Positions 8,319 through 18,315 are shown, counted from the first letter of the stretch. The stretch is DNA of 64,000 nt from Flavobacterium lipolyticum (GCF_020905335.1 NZ_JAJJMN010000001.1:2852001-2916000); one strand, 5' to 3'. Notes: a model not told the origin generated them from the sequence alone. A program made the numbers and translations.

Positions 8319-9632
8319 ATGAAAGAGCTGGTGAACAAATTAAAAGGAGACAGAGTAATATGGTCATTCGTGGCTTTATTGGCATTGTTTTCGTTTATGC
8401 CTGTTTTTAGTGCGAGTAGTAATCTGGCCTATATCGGTCATGGGACCGGAAATACATTAGGTTATTTAGTGAAGCATTTGGCTCACGTTTGTATTGGTTT
8501 TCTGATTATTTACTGGGTGCATCGCGTGCCGTATCATTATTTCAGGGCGATTTCGAAAATTGCACTGCCTATAGTGTGGTTTTTGCTGCTTTATACCTTG
8601 TTGAAAGGAACTGTTATTGCAGGTGCAAATGCGAGCCGTTGGATTCAGGTTCCTTTTATCGGAATTACGTTTCAAACGTCGACCTTGGCGGCCAGTATAT
8701 TATTCATATTTGTGGCGCGTTATTTGTCGAAAACGAAAGAAGAAAATGAACCTTTTCAGGTATCGCTGATACAGCTTTGGCTGCCGGTTTTTATAACACT
8801 GGCACTTATTTTACCGGCGAACTTCTCAACCACAGCGTTGATTTTTGCAATGGTAATTATGCTGACATTTATTGGCAGGTATCCATTAAAATATATTGGT
8901 TTTATTATCGGTTCCGGAATTGCCATGTTTGCGTTCTTCCTTTTGGTTGCAAAAGCATTCCCGGATTCCAGATTCTTTAGCAGGGTTAGTACCTGGGGAA
9001 GTCGTATTGAAAACTTTACCACCGACAAACCGGATGAAGATGATTATCAGATTGAGAAAGCAAAAATTGCAATAGCATCAGGAAGATTAGGAGGAGTAGG
9101 TCCGGGAAAAAGCGTTCAGAAAAACTTTTTGCCACAGTCTTCTTCCGATTTTATTTATGCGATTATTGTAGAAGAATACGGTTTAGTAGGTGGGGTAGCA
9201 ATATTGATTTTGTACTTATTATTATTGTTCCGATTTGTGATCGCCTCACACAAGGCAAATACATTATTTGGAAAGCTCGTCGTCGTCGGACTTGGGTTTC
9301 CGATGATCTTTCAGGCAATGATCAATATGGCTGTTGCAGTGGAGTTGCTTCCGGTAACAGGGCAAACACTTCCGTTGATCAGTAGTGGAGGTAGTTCGAT
9401 TTGGATGACCTGTTTCTCCCTCGGAATTATCATTAGTGTGACAAAAAAAGAAGAAGAAATTGCTGAAGAACAGGAGGAAAAAGAAAGAAGAAGAGAAGCC
9501 CTTCAAAGATTAATTGATAAAGAATTAGCAGAAGAAGATCTGCCTGCTAACGAAAAGATATATGAAGAAGAGGGATTGTATTCCATTGAAGACAATTCCA
9601 GAAATCCGATGAATGCAGTTTTAAATAAGTAA
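8319..9632 (+). CDS. ftsW: FtsW, septal peptidoglycan glycosyltransferase
   Basis: A 437-residue SEDS-family membrane protein with about ten hydrophobic segments. SEDS proteins polymerise lipid II with their partner class B PBP, here FtsI in the same cluster. The LPLISSGGSSIWMTCFSLG segment near residue 350 is characteristic of FtsW/RodA. The last 60 residues form a strongly charged, Glu/Lys/Arg-rich cytoplasmic tail. Its place in the dcw cluster favours FtsW over RodA. Confidence 0.95.
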   Translation: MKELVNKLKGDRVIWSFVALLALFSFMPVFSASSNLAYIGHGTGNTLGYLVKHLAHVCIGFLIIYWVHRVPYHYFRAISKIALPIVWFLLLYTLLKGTVIAGANASRWIQVPFIGITFQTSTLAASILFIFVARYLSKTKEENEPFQVSLIQLWLPVFITLALILPANFSTTALIFAMVIMLTFIGRYPLKYIGFIIGSGIAMFAFFLLVAKAFPDSRFFSRVSTWGSRIENFTTDKPDEDDYQIEKAKIAIASGRLGGVGPGKSVQKNFLPQSSSDFIYAIIVEEYGLVGGVAILILYLLLLFRFVIASHKANTLFGKLVVVGLGFPMIFQAMINMAVAVELLPVTGQTLPLISSGGSSIWMTCFSLGIIISVTKKEEEIAEEQEEKERRREALQRLIDKELAEEDLPANEKIYEEEGLYSIEDNSRNPMNAVLNK

Positions 9633-9733
9633 GAATAGAGCTGAGAGAATAGAAGAAAGAGAATAGAGAAATAGGTTGATAAGTATTGAGAGCACTCACA
9701 ATTCATAACTCACAACTCATAACTAAAAAAAAC
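9633..9733. repeat. ftsW-murG gap made of two word-repeat tracts
   Basis: The left half repeats agagaatag-type words and the right half repeats actcacaa / actcataa words. The halves are not reverse complements of each other. No gene is seen. They may be half-arms of different repeat families. Confidence 0.5.
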
Positions 9734-10825
9734 ATGACAAAATATAAATTCATATTAAGTGGTGGTGGTACAGGAGGGCATATCTATCCTGCAATTGCTA
9801 TTGCAAATGAATTAAAATTACAATTCCCTGACGCTGAGTTTCTTTTTGTAGGTGCCAAGGATAAAATGGAAATGCAGAAAGTGCCTCAGGCGGGTTATGA
9901 AATCAAAGGACTTTGGATTGCAGGTTTGCAAAGAAAACTTACGCTGCAAAATTTAATGTTTCCGTTAAAATTGGCAAAAAGTTTGCTGGAGTCACGACGA
10001 ATCATAAAACAATTTAAGCCAAATGTTGTAATTGGTACCGGAGGTTTTGCCAGCGGACCTTTATTAAAGGCAGCAGGTTCGGCCGGAATTCCAACAGTCA
10101 TTCAGGAACAGAATTCGTTTCCGGGAATTACGAATAAACTGCTAAGTAAAAAAGCCAATGCAATTTGTGTTGCTTATGATAACCTGGAGCGTTTTTTTCC
10201 AAAAGAAAAAATTGTTTTAACCGGAAATCCGGTTCGTCAGGATCTCATTGATATTGACAGCAAGCATGAAGAGGCGATTGCTTTTTATGGACTAGATCCG
10301 AATAAAAAAATATTGTTGGTTTTAGGAGGGAGTTTAGGAGCGAGAAGGATCAATCAGTTAATCGAGAAAGAATTGCAAAATTTTCTTTCGCAGGACGTTC
10401 AGATAATCTGGCAATGCGGGAAGTTGTATTTTGAAGAATATAAAAAATACAATCAGCAAAATGTTAAGGTAGTTGATTTTATTGAAAGAATGGATTTTGT
10501 ATATGCGGCTGCCAATGTGATTATTTCACGTGCCGGAGCCTCATCGGTTTCCGAATTGTGTATTGTAGGGAAACCGGTTATATTTATTCCGTCGCCTAAT
10601 GTTGCTGAAGATCATCAGACTAAAAATGCACAGGCAATCGTAGATGCTAAAGGAGCTATTTTACTGAAGGAATCAGAATTGGATAATGAATTTAGTATTG
10701 TTTTTGAAGCCTTGCTTAAAGATGAAGGGAAGCAAAAACAATTAAGTGCAAATATTAAAAAATTGGCAAAACCAAAAGCGACACAGGATATTGTAGCAGA
10801 GATTGTGAAGCTTATTCAGCTATAG
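9734..10825 (+). CDS. murG: MurG, lipid II-forming GlcNAc transferase
   Basis: A 363-residue GT28 glycosyltransferase at the inner face of the membrane that adds GlcNAc to lipid I. The donor and membrane loops are visible: [12 protein letters not shown] at the N-terminus, GTGGFASGP, and in the C-terminal domain GGSLGA and [14 protein letters not shown] 9734 is the better start; a frame extension to 9686 would add 16 residues encoded by repeat sequence that no family member needs. Confidence 0.96.
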   Translation: MTKYKFILSGGGTGGHIYPAIAIANELKLQFPDAEFLFVGAKDKMEMQKVPQAGYEIKGLWIAGLQRKLTLQNLMFPLKLAKSLLESRRIIKQFKPNVVIGTGGFASGPLLKAAGSAGIPTVIQEQNSFPGITNKLLSKKANAICVAYDNLERFFPKEKIVLTGNPVRQDLIDIDSKHEEAIAFYGLDPNKKILLVLGGSLGARRINQLIEKELQNFLSQDVQIIWQCGKLYFEEYKKYNQQNVKVVDFIERMDFVYAAANVIISRAGASSVSELCIVGKPVIFIPSPNVAEDHQTKNAQAIVDAKGAILLKESELDNEFSIVFEALLKDEGKQKQLSANIKKLAKPKATQDIVAEIVKLIQL

Positions 10826-11001
10826 GCTATAGGCAGTAAGCTTTAAGCTTGCCCTAAAGCTTAAAACACAAAAGAGAATAAATAATAAACACAAAAGGTT
10901 GAGTGCTTAAAGCAAGAAAAGAATAAAAAATAAAGACAAAAGTGGAAGGCTTAAAGCCTAAAGCGTAATGCTTAAAGCAGAAAAAAAAAGCAAAAGAAAA
11001 A
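10826..11001. repeat. murG-murC gap rich in gcttaaagc words
   Basis: The gap is built from variants of gctttaagctt and gcttaaagcc, several of them palindromic, interspersed with A-rich spacers containing acacaaaa and gacaaaag. The same word family forms the 70-bp repeats of the groES-groEL cassette 21 kb away. No gene is seen. Confidence 0.6.
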
Positions 11002-12351
11002 ATGAATTTAAATCAAATACAAAACGTTTATTTTATTGGTATTGGAGGCATCGGAATGAGTGCCCTGGCCCGCTATTTTAAAAATATAGGGAAACAGGTT
11101 TCCGGTTACGATAAGACACCATCTATGCTGACAAGCGAGTTGATTGAAAGCGGTATTGATATTCATTTTGAAGATAATATTGGTTTAATTCCAAAGGACT
11201 ATTATATTGAGAATACACTGGTGATTATTACACCGGCTGTACCCAAAACACATGCTGAATGGAATTATTTTACAGAAAGAGATTATGTGGTTAAAAAACG
11301 TGCTGAAGTTTTAGGGATTATCACTAAAGATACGTTTTGTTTTGCTGTGGCAGGAACACATGGAAAAACCACAACCTCAAGTATTTTGGGGCATATACTG
11401 TATGAAAGCGGAGCAGATGTGACTGCTTTTGTGGGAGGCATTGTAGAGAATTACAATTCGAATTTAATTGGAGAAGGAAAAACGGTTACCGTAGTGGAAG
11501 CAGATGAATTTGATCGTTCGTTTTTGCACTTGCATCCTAATATTGCCTGTATCACTTCAATGGATGCAGATCATTTGGATATTTACGGAACCAGTGATGC
11601 AATTGAGGCTTCGTTTGTAGAATTTGCTTCAAAAGTAGAAGATAAAAATAAGCTGTTTATAACCAAAGAATTACCTCTTGAAGGAGTTCAGTGTGCTATA
11701 AACGAAGAAGCTGTATACAAGGCTTTTAATGTTCGTATCGACAACGGAAGTTATGTTTTTGATGTGCAGACGCCAGCAGAAGTGATGACAGACTTGCGTT
11801 TCGGATTACCGGGGAAACACAATTTAATGAATGGACTAATGGCTATTGCGATGGCTAAAACGTTCGGCACCCCGACCGACTCCATTGCAAAGGCCATTGC
11901 TTCATTCAACGGAATCAGAAGACGTTTTTCGTATCAGATTAAATCTGAAAATTTAGTCTATATAGATGACTATGCACATCATCCAACAGAACTAAATGCA
12001 GTACATCAGGCAGTTAGGGAATTGTATCCGGGACGTAAAGTACTGGCTATTTTTCAGCCGCATTTATTCAGCAGAACCAGAGATTTTGCCGATGGATTCG
12101 CGGAGAGTTTATCAGCATTTGATGAAGTGTTTCTGATGGATATTTATCCGGCACGTGAATTACCGATGGAAGGGATTACATCAGAATGGCTGTTGGGAAA
12201 AATGACAAATTCGAACAAAAAAATTGTTGCAAAAGAGGATTTATTAGCGGAGATCAAAGCCAGTGATGCGCCAATAATTGTAACAATAGGAGCTGGTGAT
12301 CTTGGTGAGATGGTTCCTTCAATTAAAAAAATGCTGAATGAAAATATTTAA
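11002..12351 (+). CDS. murC: MurC, UDP-MurNAc:L-alanine ligase
   Basis: A 449-residue Mur ligase that adds the first amino acid, L-alanine, to UDP-MurNAc. It has the N-terminal glycine-rich motif FIGIGGIGMSALA, the ATP loop GTHGKTT at 118-124, EADEFDRSF, and the YIDDYAHHPTE motif of the C-terminal domain. Length is normal. The 3' end overlaps ftsQ by 14 bases. Confidence 0.97.
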   Translation: MNLNQIQNVYFIGIGGIGMSALARYFKNIGKQVSGYDKTPSMLTSELIESGIDIHFEDNIGLIPKDYYIENTLVIITPAVPKTHAEWNYFTERDYVVKKRAEVLGIITKDTFCFAVAGTHGKTTTSSILGHILYESGADVTAFVGGIVENYNSNLIGEGKTVTVVEADEFDRSFLHLHPNIACITSMDADHLDIYGTSDAIEASFVEFASKVEDKNKLFITKELPLEGVQCAINEEAVYKAFNVRIDNGSYVFDVQTPAEVMTDLRFGLPGKHNLMNGLMAIAMAKTFGTPTDSIAKAIASFNGIRRRFSYQIKSENLVYIDDYAHHPTELNAVHQAVRELYPGRKVLAIFQPHLFSRTRDFADGFAESLSAFDEVFLMDIYPARELPMEGITSEWLLGKMTNSNKKIVAKEDLLAEIKASDAPIIVTIGAGDLGEMVPSIKKMLNENI

Positions 12352-13060
12352 TTGGACAAATATTCGTTTGATACTCATTTTTGGGTTGGTTATTTTTTTA
12401 TATTCCTTCGCTCAACATCGAAATGGAGATCGAAAATTAAAAAAATCCACGGTCGTTTTTGTAGGAGAAAACACCCTGTTTGTAAAGCCTGAAACGGTTA
12501 ATAAATTGTTGATAGAAAATAAAAAAGACGCTTCCAGTATTAGAAAAGATGAATTAGATTTGAATAAGATAGAGAAAACCCTCAATGCGCAAGACATGAT
12601 TGAAAAGTCAGATGTTTTTGTAAGCATTGACGGCGTTCTAAAAGCAGTAGTAAAACAGAAGACGCCAATAGCAAGAGTTTATGATGGTGATCGATCTTTT
12701 TATATTGACTATGAGGGTAATAAAATGCCCTTGTCGGACAATTATACTGCGAGAGTTCCTCTTGTTTCGGGGGCAATTAATAAAAAAAATAACGAAGATT
12801 TAGCTGCTTTATTTCGCACAATTTATGACGATGCGTTTTTGAAAAAAAACATCATTGCTATACAAATTATGCCTAATGGCAGCTTAAAAATGTTTAATAG
12901 AAACTATAATTACTTCATCGATTTTGGCAGAACGATGAATGTTGATAAGAAATTTAATAACTATAAAGCCTTTTTTCAAAAAGCGGTTTTAGATAGTTCG
13001 TTATACAAATACAATAAAATTGACCTTAGGTTTACGGAACAAGTAGTTTGCACAAAATAA
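12338..13060 (+). CDS. ftsQ: FtsQ-like division protein
   Basis: A 240-residue bitopic protein with a short cytoplasmic tail, one membrane segment at about residues 9-23 and an extracytoplasmic domain. FtsQ links FtsL and its partners to the divisome. Similarity is weak by eye, as is normal for Bacteroidota FtsQ; the position between murC and ftsA and the topology support the call. The start ATG 12338 lies inside the 3' end of murC. Confidence 0.88.
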   Translation: MKIFNWTNIRLILIFGLVIFLYSFAQHRNGDRKLKKSTVVFVGENTLFVKPETVNKLLIENKKDASSIRKDELDLNKIEKTLNAQDMIEKSDVFVSIDGVLKAVVKQKTPIARVYDGDRSFYIDYEGNKMPLSDNYTARVPLVSGAINKKNNEDLAALFRTIYDDAFLKKNIIAIQIMPNGSLKMFNRNYNYFIDFGRTMNVDKKFNNYKAFFQKAVLDSSLYKYNKIDLRFTEQVVCTK

Positions 13061-13066
13061 TAGAAA

Positions 13067-14488
13067 ATGGAAAAAGATAACATTGCAGTAGGTCTAGATA
13101 TTGGAACAACCAAAATAGTTGCCATGATAGGCAAGAAAAATGAGTATGGTAAACTGGAAATTTTGGGGATTGGGAAATCCAAAAGTTTGGGAGTGGCGAG
13201 AGGAGTTGTAAACAACATTACGCAAACTATTCAATCAATTCAGCAAGCAATACTTGAAGCAGAAAATAATTCAGGTTATAAAATTAAAGATGTGGTAGTA
13301 GGTATCGCCGGACAGCACATCAGAAGTATACAGCATACCGATTACATCAGCCGTAATAATCCGGAGGAAGTAATTGGCGAAAAAGATATTCAGCTTTTGA
13401 TCGATCAGGTAAATAAACTGGCGATGTTACCGGGAGAAGAAATTATTCACGTCTTGCCGCAAGAATTTAAAATCGACGGGCAGTCTGAGATTAAAGAGCC
13501 AATCGGAATGTATGGCGGAAGATTAGAATCCAGTTTTCACGTTGTAGTGGGGCAGGCTTCTTCAATCAGAAACGTGGGAAGATGTATTCAGAGTTCAGGA
13601 ATTGAATTGTCCGGATTAACCTTAGAGCCTTTGGCTTCTGCGGATGCAGTTTTAAGTCAGGAAGAAAAAGAAGCCGGAGTTGCGTTGATTGATATTGGTG
13701 GAGGAACAACAGACTTAGCCATTTTTAAAGATGGTATTATTCGCCACACAGCAGTAATTCCTTTTGGAGGAAATGTAATTACAGATGATATAAAAGAAGG
13801 CTGTTCGATTATCGAAAAACAAGCAGAGCTTTTAAAAATAAAATTCGGATCGGCCTGGCCGGGAGAGAATAAAGACAATGAAATTGTTTCTATTCCGGGA
13901 TTAAGAGGAAGAGAGCCAAAAGAAATTTCGCTTAAAAACTTATCTAAAATTATTCATGCCCGTGTGGTGGAGATTGTAGAGCAGGTTTTTGCAGAAATTA
14001 AGGCTTACGGACACGAAGATCCACGTAAAAAATTAATTGCCGGTATCGTGCTTACGGGCGGAGGTGCTCAACTAAAACACATCAAGCAATTAGTAGAGTA
14101 CATTACAGGAATGGATACGAGAATTGGATATCCAAACGAGCACCTGGCAGGAAATTCCAGTGAAGAAATCTCCAGTCCGTTATTTGCGACCGCAGTTGGT
14201 TTAGTAATGAATAGTATCGAGAATAGTACGCAAAGTGCTGTTAGAATGGAGATTGTAAACGATCAGCCAAAAGTGGTTTACAGAAATGTACCGCCACCGA
14301 TACAACAGCCGGTGCAACAGCGATACGAAGTTGAAGAAAACTACGTTGAAAGAGTAGAAACTATCGAAGAAACCAGAGAAGTTAGAAACAGCGTCTCTAA
14401 AGAAGAATCTACAGAAACAAAAATCAGAAGATCATTTTTTGACCGATATGTCGATAAAATCAAAGATTTTTTAGACAACGCAGAATAA
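13067..14488 (+). CDS. ftsA: FtsA, actin-like divisome protein
   Basis: A 473-residue actin-fold ATPase that tethers FtsZ to the membrane. The phosphate 1 segment VGLDIGTTKI is at the N-terminus, followed by the phosphate 2 segment (ALIDIGGGTTDLAIF) and the adenosine motif GIVLTGGGAQL. A hydrophilic linker from about residue 395 leads to a C-terminal amphipathic helix (FFDRYVDKIKDFL) that fits the membrane-targeting sequence. It starts six bases after ftsQ. Confidence 0.96.
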   Translation: MEKDNIAVGLDIGTTKIVAMIGKKNEYGKLEILGIGKSKSLGVARGVVNNITQTIQSIQQAILEAENNSGYKIKDVVVGIAGQHIRSIQHTDYISRNNPEEVIGEKDIQLLIDQVNKLAMLPGEEIIHVLPQEFKIDGQSEIKEPIGMYGGRLESSFHVVVGQASSIRNVGRCIQSSGIELSGLTLEPLASADAVLSQEEKEAGVALIDIGGGTTDLAIFKDGIIRHTAVIPFGGNVITDDIKEGCSIIEKQAELLKIKFGSAWPGENKDNEIVSIPGLRGREPKEISLKNLSKIIHARVVEIVEQVFAEIKAYGHEDPRKKLIAGIVLTGGGAQLKHIKQLVEYITGMDTRIGYPNEHLAGNSSEEISSPLFATAVGLVMNSIENSTQSAVRMEIVNDQPKVVYRNVPPPIQQPVQQRYEVEENYVERVETIEETREVRNSVSKEESTETKIRRSFFDRYVDKIKDFLDNAE

Positions 14489-14572
14489 GATAATAAAAGA
14501 AAAGGATTACTTTATTGGCCCCAAGTCAAGAAGTAAAAAATGTATTAAATAAGAATTTCAAAAACCAAAAAG

Positions 14573-16600
14573 ATGATGAGCAACTCAGAATTTGGAAGTA
14601 TTTCATTTGATTTACCAAAAAACCAATCAAATGTAATCAAAGTAATAGGTGTAGGTGGAGGTGGTAGTAATGCTATCAACCATATGTTTAAACAAGGTAT
14701 TAAAGGCGTAGATTTTATCGTCTGTAATACCGATTCACAGGCACTGCAGAACAGTTCGGTTCCTAATAAGATTCAGTTAGGAATGAACTTAACAGAAGGT
14801 CTTGGTGCAGGAGCAAATCCTGATGTGGGACAGCAATCTGCTATAGAAAGTATCGCTGATATCGAAAAAATGTTAGACCGTGGTACTAAGATGGTATTTA
14901 TTACCGCTGGTATGGGTGGAGGAACTGGTACAGGTGCAGCTCCGGTAATTGCACAGTTAGCTAAAGAAAGAGAGATCCTGACCGTTGGTATTGTGACGAT
15001 TCCTTTTCAGTTTGAAGGGAAAGTACGTCAGGAGCAGGCACTTTTAGGAATTGAGAAATTGCGTAAGCAGGTCGATTCATTAATCGTGATCAACAATAAT
15101 AAATTAAGAGAAGTATATGGAAATCTTGGTTTTAAAGCCGGATTCTCTAAAGCGGATGAAGTTTTGGCAACAGCCTCAAGAGGTATTGCTGAAGTAATTA
15201 CGCATCACTATACTCAAAATATCGATTTACGTGACGCTAAAACTGTTCTTTCGAATAGTGGAACGGCGATCATGGGATCTTCTGTGGCAGAGGGCGAGAA
15301 CAGAGCTAAGGAAGCTATTATTTCGGCATTGGACTCTCCGTTGCTGAACGATAATAAAATTACAGGAGCCAAAAACGTATTGTTGCTTATCGTTTCTGGA
15401 TCAAATGAGATTACTTTGGATGAAATTGGAGAAATAAACGATCACATCCAGGTGGAAGCAGGTTACAATGCAAATATCATCATGGGAGTTGGTGAAGACG
15501 AAGCTCTTGGTGATGCTATTGCCGTAACTATTATTGCGACAGGTTTTGATGTTGAACAGCAAAATGATATCGTTAATACAGAGCCTAAAAAAATCATTCA
15601 TACCTTGGAAGATGAGCAAAGAAGTGTTCATAATCTAACCAATAAGTCAGTTACTTCTTTTGATTTAACAATTGATACACCAACCAGTAAATCAGAAGAA
15701 AAAATTGTTTTTGATTTAATGGACGATGAAGACACGGTTGCTCCCGTAACTCCCACTCCGGTTGTACCAGTTGCAGCTGCACCATTTGAAGTTGCTCCGG
15801 TGGCAGTTGCTCCAGCGATGAATCAGGAAGAGTTAGTGGTAATGTCTGAGTTTATCAAAAATTTGGATGTTACGTTTGAAATTGTTTCGCCGATAACCGA
15901 TATCGATTTTACGATTACGAGTCCGCAAGCCGAAGCTTTTCAGGATATAAAACCTGTTCAGCAAGTGCAGCAAAGAACATTCGAAAGAGAAGAGCAAACG
16001 ACATTCTCCTTTGATTTGCCAATTTTCAGATCCGAACCAGAAGTTAGGAAAGAGCCAGTTGTTGAAGAAACTAAAGTTTTATTCGAATTAACAAACGAAA
16101 CCCGTAATATTAAAGTAAATGATCCGGTTTCATTTGTACCGGTAACCGAGCTTTCTGATAAAGGAGTTATCAAGTATTCTTTAGAGGAATACATGGAAGT
16201 TGAAAACGATTTAATGACGTCAAAACCGGTTGAAAAAGTGGTAGAAGAAGTAATTCCTGCAGAATTAAATATCACCATGAAACCAAGACCTGATTTCGCT
16301 GTTGAACCGGATTACTCCACAACAGCAAATGTGTCTCCGATGGAATTGACAATTGAAGAGACTTTACGTTTAAGAGCAGAAGAAAGAAGAAAAAAATTAA
16401 AAGAATTTAATTATAAATTCCATAATAATGTGTCCAGAATTGATGAATTGGAGAAAGAGCCTGCTTACAAAAGATTAGGTATCGATTTGTCTAATTCACA
16501 AGCAAACAACACAAACTCAAGAATTTCGGTTGGAACAGACAGTAACAACGATTTGCAATTGCGTTCAAACAATTCGTTTTTGCACGACAACGTAGACTAG
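14573..16600 (+). CDS. ftsZ: FtsZ, tubulin-like cell-division GTPase
   Basis: FtsZ polymerises into the division ring. The GTPase core (about residues 20-335) has GGGGSN at 28-33 and the tubulin signature GGGTGTG at 115-121. At 675 residues the protein is far longer than the 380-400 of E. coli or B. subtilis FtsZ; the extra part is a long acidic, Val/Pro/Glu-rich tail typical of flavobacteria. The tail ends in a conserved block (ELEKEPAYKRLGIDLSN), likely the partner-binding C-terminal peptide, followed by a short Asn/Ser-rich end. Two adjacent ATGs occur at 14573. Confidence 0.97.
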   Translation: MMSNSEFGSISFDLPKNQSNVIKVIGVGGGGSNAINHMFKQGIKGVDFIVCNTDSQALQNSSVPNKIQLGMNLTEGLGAGANPDVGQQSAIESIADIEKMLDRGTKMVFITAGMGGGTGTGAAPVIAQLAKEREILTVGIVTIPFQFEGKVRQEQALLGIEKLRKQVDSLIVINNNKLREVYGNLGFKAGFSKADEVLATASRGIAEVITHHYTQNIDLRDAKTVLSNSGTAIMGSSVAEGENRAKEAIISALDSPLLNDNKITGAKNVLLLIVSGSNEITLDEIGEINDHIQVEAGYNANIIMGVGEDEALGDAIAVTIIATGFDVEQQNDIVNTEPKKIIHTLEDEQRSVHNLTNKSVTSFDLTIDTPTSKSEEKIVFDLMDDEDTVAPVTPTPVVPVAAAPFEVAPVAVAPAMNQEELVVMSEFIKNLDVTFEIVSPITDIDFTITSPQAEAFQDIKPVQQVQQRTFEREEQTTFSFDLPIFRSEPEVRKEPVVEETKVLFELTNETRNIKVNDPVSFVPVTELSDKGVIKYSLEEYMEVENDLMTSKPVEKVVEEVIPAELNITMKPRPDFAVEPDYSTTANVSPMELTIEETLRLRAEERRKKLKEFNYKFHNNVSRIDELEKEPAYKRLGIDLSNSQANNTNSRISVGTDSNNDLQLRSNNSFLHDNVD

Positions 16601-16621
16601 TTTTAAAATCATAATAATTGG

Positions 16622-16661
16622 ATAACCCGAAAATTGGATTTAATTTTCGGGTTATTTTTTT
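16622..16661 (+). terminator. Rho-independent terminator after ftsZ
   Basis: A perfect 14-bp stem (16622-16635 with 16642-16655, core taacccgaaaat) with a 6-base loop, followed by a T run. It closes the dcw operon. Confidence 0.9.
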
Positions 16662-16806
16662 TATCTTCGCACAGAATTTAAAATTTGACTTCCCAAACAG
16701 GTTTTTAAAGTGAATCTTATTAGTCAGCTTAAGCGAAGGAGAAAATATAATTTTAAAGGTAATCGATCAATCTATAAGCCTTGGCTTATTTAAATAAAAT
16801 TAGAAA

Positions 16807-17256
16807 ATGAGTTTACAAACACTAATCATGGACGAGATTAAAACCGCCATGAAAGCGAAAGATACAGTAAGTTTAGAAGCATTAAGAGCTATTAAGTCTG
16901 AAATGTTACTGGCTGCAACGGCTTCAGGTTCTAAAGAAGAATTAACAGAAGACGATGAAATTAAATTGCTTCAGAGATTGGTGAAAACCCGTAAAGAAAG
17001 CGCCAGAATTTTCACAGAGCAAAATCGTCCTGATTTAGCAGAGCCTGAATTGGCTCAAGTAGCTGTAATCGAGAAGTTTTTACCGGCTCAGTTAAGTGAA
17101 GAAGAAGTAGAAGCAGTAGTAGCAAAAATCATTGCTGAAACTGGAGCTGTTGGAATTGCTTCAATGGGTAAAGTGATGGGATTGGCTTCTGCACAATTGG
17201 GAGGAACAGCTGAAGGGAAAACCATTTCTACAATTGTAAAAAAGTTATTATCGTAA
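16807..17256 (+). CDS. GatB/YqeY domain protein
   Basis: A 149-residue protein of the YqeY family, related to the C-terminal tRNA-binding domain of GatB. It is helical, with the family segments AMKAKD, LRAIKSEM and EKFLPAQLSEEE. A role with aminoacyl-tRNA is suspected but not established for stand-alone YqeY. It follows the ftsZ terminator; a TATCTTCG box at about 16663-16670 is a one-base variant of the Bacteroidota -7 element and could be its promoter. Confidence 0.92.
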   Translation: MSLQTLIMDEIKTAMKAKDTVSLEALRAIKSEMLLAATASGSKEELTEDDEIKLLQRLVKTRKESARIFTEQNRPDLAEPELAQVAVIEKFLPAQLSEEEVEAVVAKIIAETGAVGIASMGKVMGLASAQLGGTAEGKTISTIVKKLLS

Positions 17257-17264
17257 ATAATTTC

Positions 17265-17306
17265 ATGATTTCAGAGTTTAGTTCAGAATTTGAACTCTGA
17301 AATCAT
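17265..17306 (+). terminator. Hairpin after the YqeY gene
   Basis: A perfect 14-bp stem (17265-17278 with 17293-17306, core gatttcagagtt) with a 14-base loop. It is followed by an ataaatctaaaat word that also occurs in the arms of cassette B. There is no strong T run, so termination is uncertain. Confidence 0.6.
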
Positions 17307-17322
17307 AAATCTAAAATAAGAA

Positions 17323-17396
17323 GACCTCGTAGTTCAACTGGATAGAATATCAGATTTCGGCTCTGAGGGTTGGGGGTTCGAACCCCTCCGGGGTCA
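17323..17396 (+). tRNA. tRNA-Arg (anticodon UCG)
   Basis: A full cloverleaf can be drawn: acceptor stem gacctcg/cggggtc, D-stem gttc, anticodon stem tcaga/tctga with loop TTTCGGC giving anticodon TCG (17357-17359), a 5-base variable loop, T-stem ggggg/ccctc with loop TTCGAAC, and discriminator A at 17396. CCA is not encoded. It reads CGA and probably other CGN codons. A terminator follows directly. Confidence 0.95.
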
Positions 17397-17407
17397 CTAT
17401 TAATTTT

Positions 17408-17447
17408 AAAAGCCTGAGAATGTAGATTCTTAGGCTTTTTTTTGTGG
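17408..17447 (+). terminator. Terminator after tRNA-Arg
   Basis: Inverted repeat aaagcctgagaat / attcttaggcttt with a short loop, followed by eight Ts. Diverged copies of this terminator occur near 19235 and, in looser form, near 22727. Confidence 0.85.
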
Positions 17448-17795
17448 CTCTATTTTTTTTGAGATTTTATTAGAGTTTTGTAAATGCCTATATTCTACGG
17501 AGATTTCGGCTCGAACCCCATCATGGGCTGTTAAGTTTTTTGATTCTTTTTTAGGGCTTTATAGTTAAGGTTTAATCTCAAATTGAACTCTATTTTAGAT
17601 TAGCACATCTAATCCAAATAAAAAAGCATTTTCGCATTAAGCCTGTTGCCCAAATCCGTTGTAGTAGCTTCTGGCGTTACGGTATTATAATGGAACTGAT
17701 ATTTTTATCCTTATTTTTTAAGTATCTTCTTTACGCGATTCTGCTGACAAAGATAATTTTCTTATTTCAATATCAATATTTCTGATATAGCGTTT
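17448..17795. other. Gap after tRNA-Arg with decayed tRNA-like sequence
   Basis: No gene is seen. At about 17503-17530 lies a second tRNA 3'-end-like segment (ttcggctcgaaccc). At 17646-17669 is a 24-base sequence, ttgcccaaatccgttgtagt plus agct, that recurs with two differences at 18411-18434. Confidence 0.5.
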
Positions 17796-18203
17796 CTATA
17801 GATAAACTGTTGCGATTCCTAAAAAAAGGGTAATTATAAAGGAGTAAATCGTTAACGTCGCAAATTGTTTACATAAATTATATAATTCGTAAAGATTCGC
17901 ATCTTGTAAATTTTCAAAATCCTCATTTTTTGTAATGTACCCTATTTCAACTATTTTACCTCGGTCATGTATATTTCCATAATTAATAACATATTTTTCA
18001 AACAAATCAGGATGTGTGTTTTTAAGTGCTGTACTAAATTCGTGTACTTTGTTGTATGAACTTAAAGCAAAAACAGGGAAAGTTGGAATTGCAAAAATGA
18101 TTGGAGAGAAATTTTTAATTGGCTTTGGAAATATAAATAACCAAATTATGTTAAATAAGAGTATTGAATAAAAATATATTTGAATTTTGGATGATTTGCT
18201 CAT
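17796..18203 (-). CDS. Unknown membrane protein
   Basis: A 135-residue protein not recognised by family. It has two hydrophobic stretches near the N-terminus (about 8-25 and 31-49), a soluble middle part (HPDLFEKYVINYGNIHDRG) and a hydrophobic C-terminal segment (about 113-134). It sits in the accessory stretch behind tRNA-Arg, on the opposite strand to the tRNA. A 24-base repeat lies 127 bases beyond its stop. Confidence 0.65.
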   Translation of the reverse strand: MSKSSKIQIYFYSILLFNIIWLFIFPKPIKNFSPIIFAIPTFPVFALSSYNKVHEFSTALKNTHPDLFEKYVINYGNIHDRGKIVEIGYITKNEDFENLQDANLYELYNLCKQFATLTIYSFIITLFLGIATVYL

Positions 18204-18315
18204 GCTATAAATTTAGGATTTAAGATTAGATTTTTATTTTTTTCAGTTTGGTGTCTAAAGAAATTAAATCTGTTAGATTATTTCCTGCGTAAACGCGGCT
18301 TCAACTGACTGTCGA

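Noticed and set aside
8466..8980. Frames on both strands inside ftsW
   Set aside because: They lie wholly within a well-supported membrane-protein gene and are shadows of its codons.
9686..9733. Longer MurG start
   Set aside because: The extension is encoded by word-repeat sequence (cacaattcataact), and the family begins just before the GGGTGGH loop.
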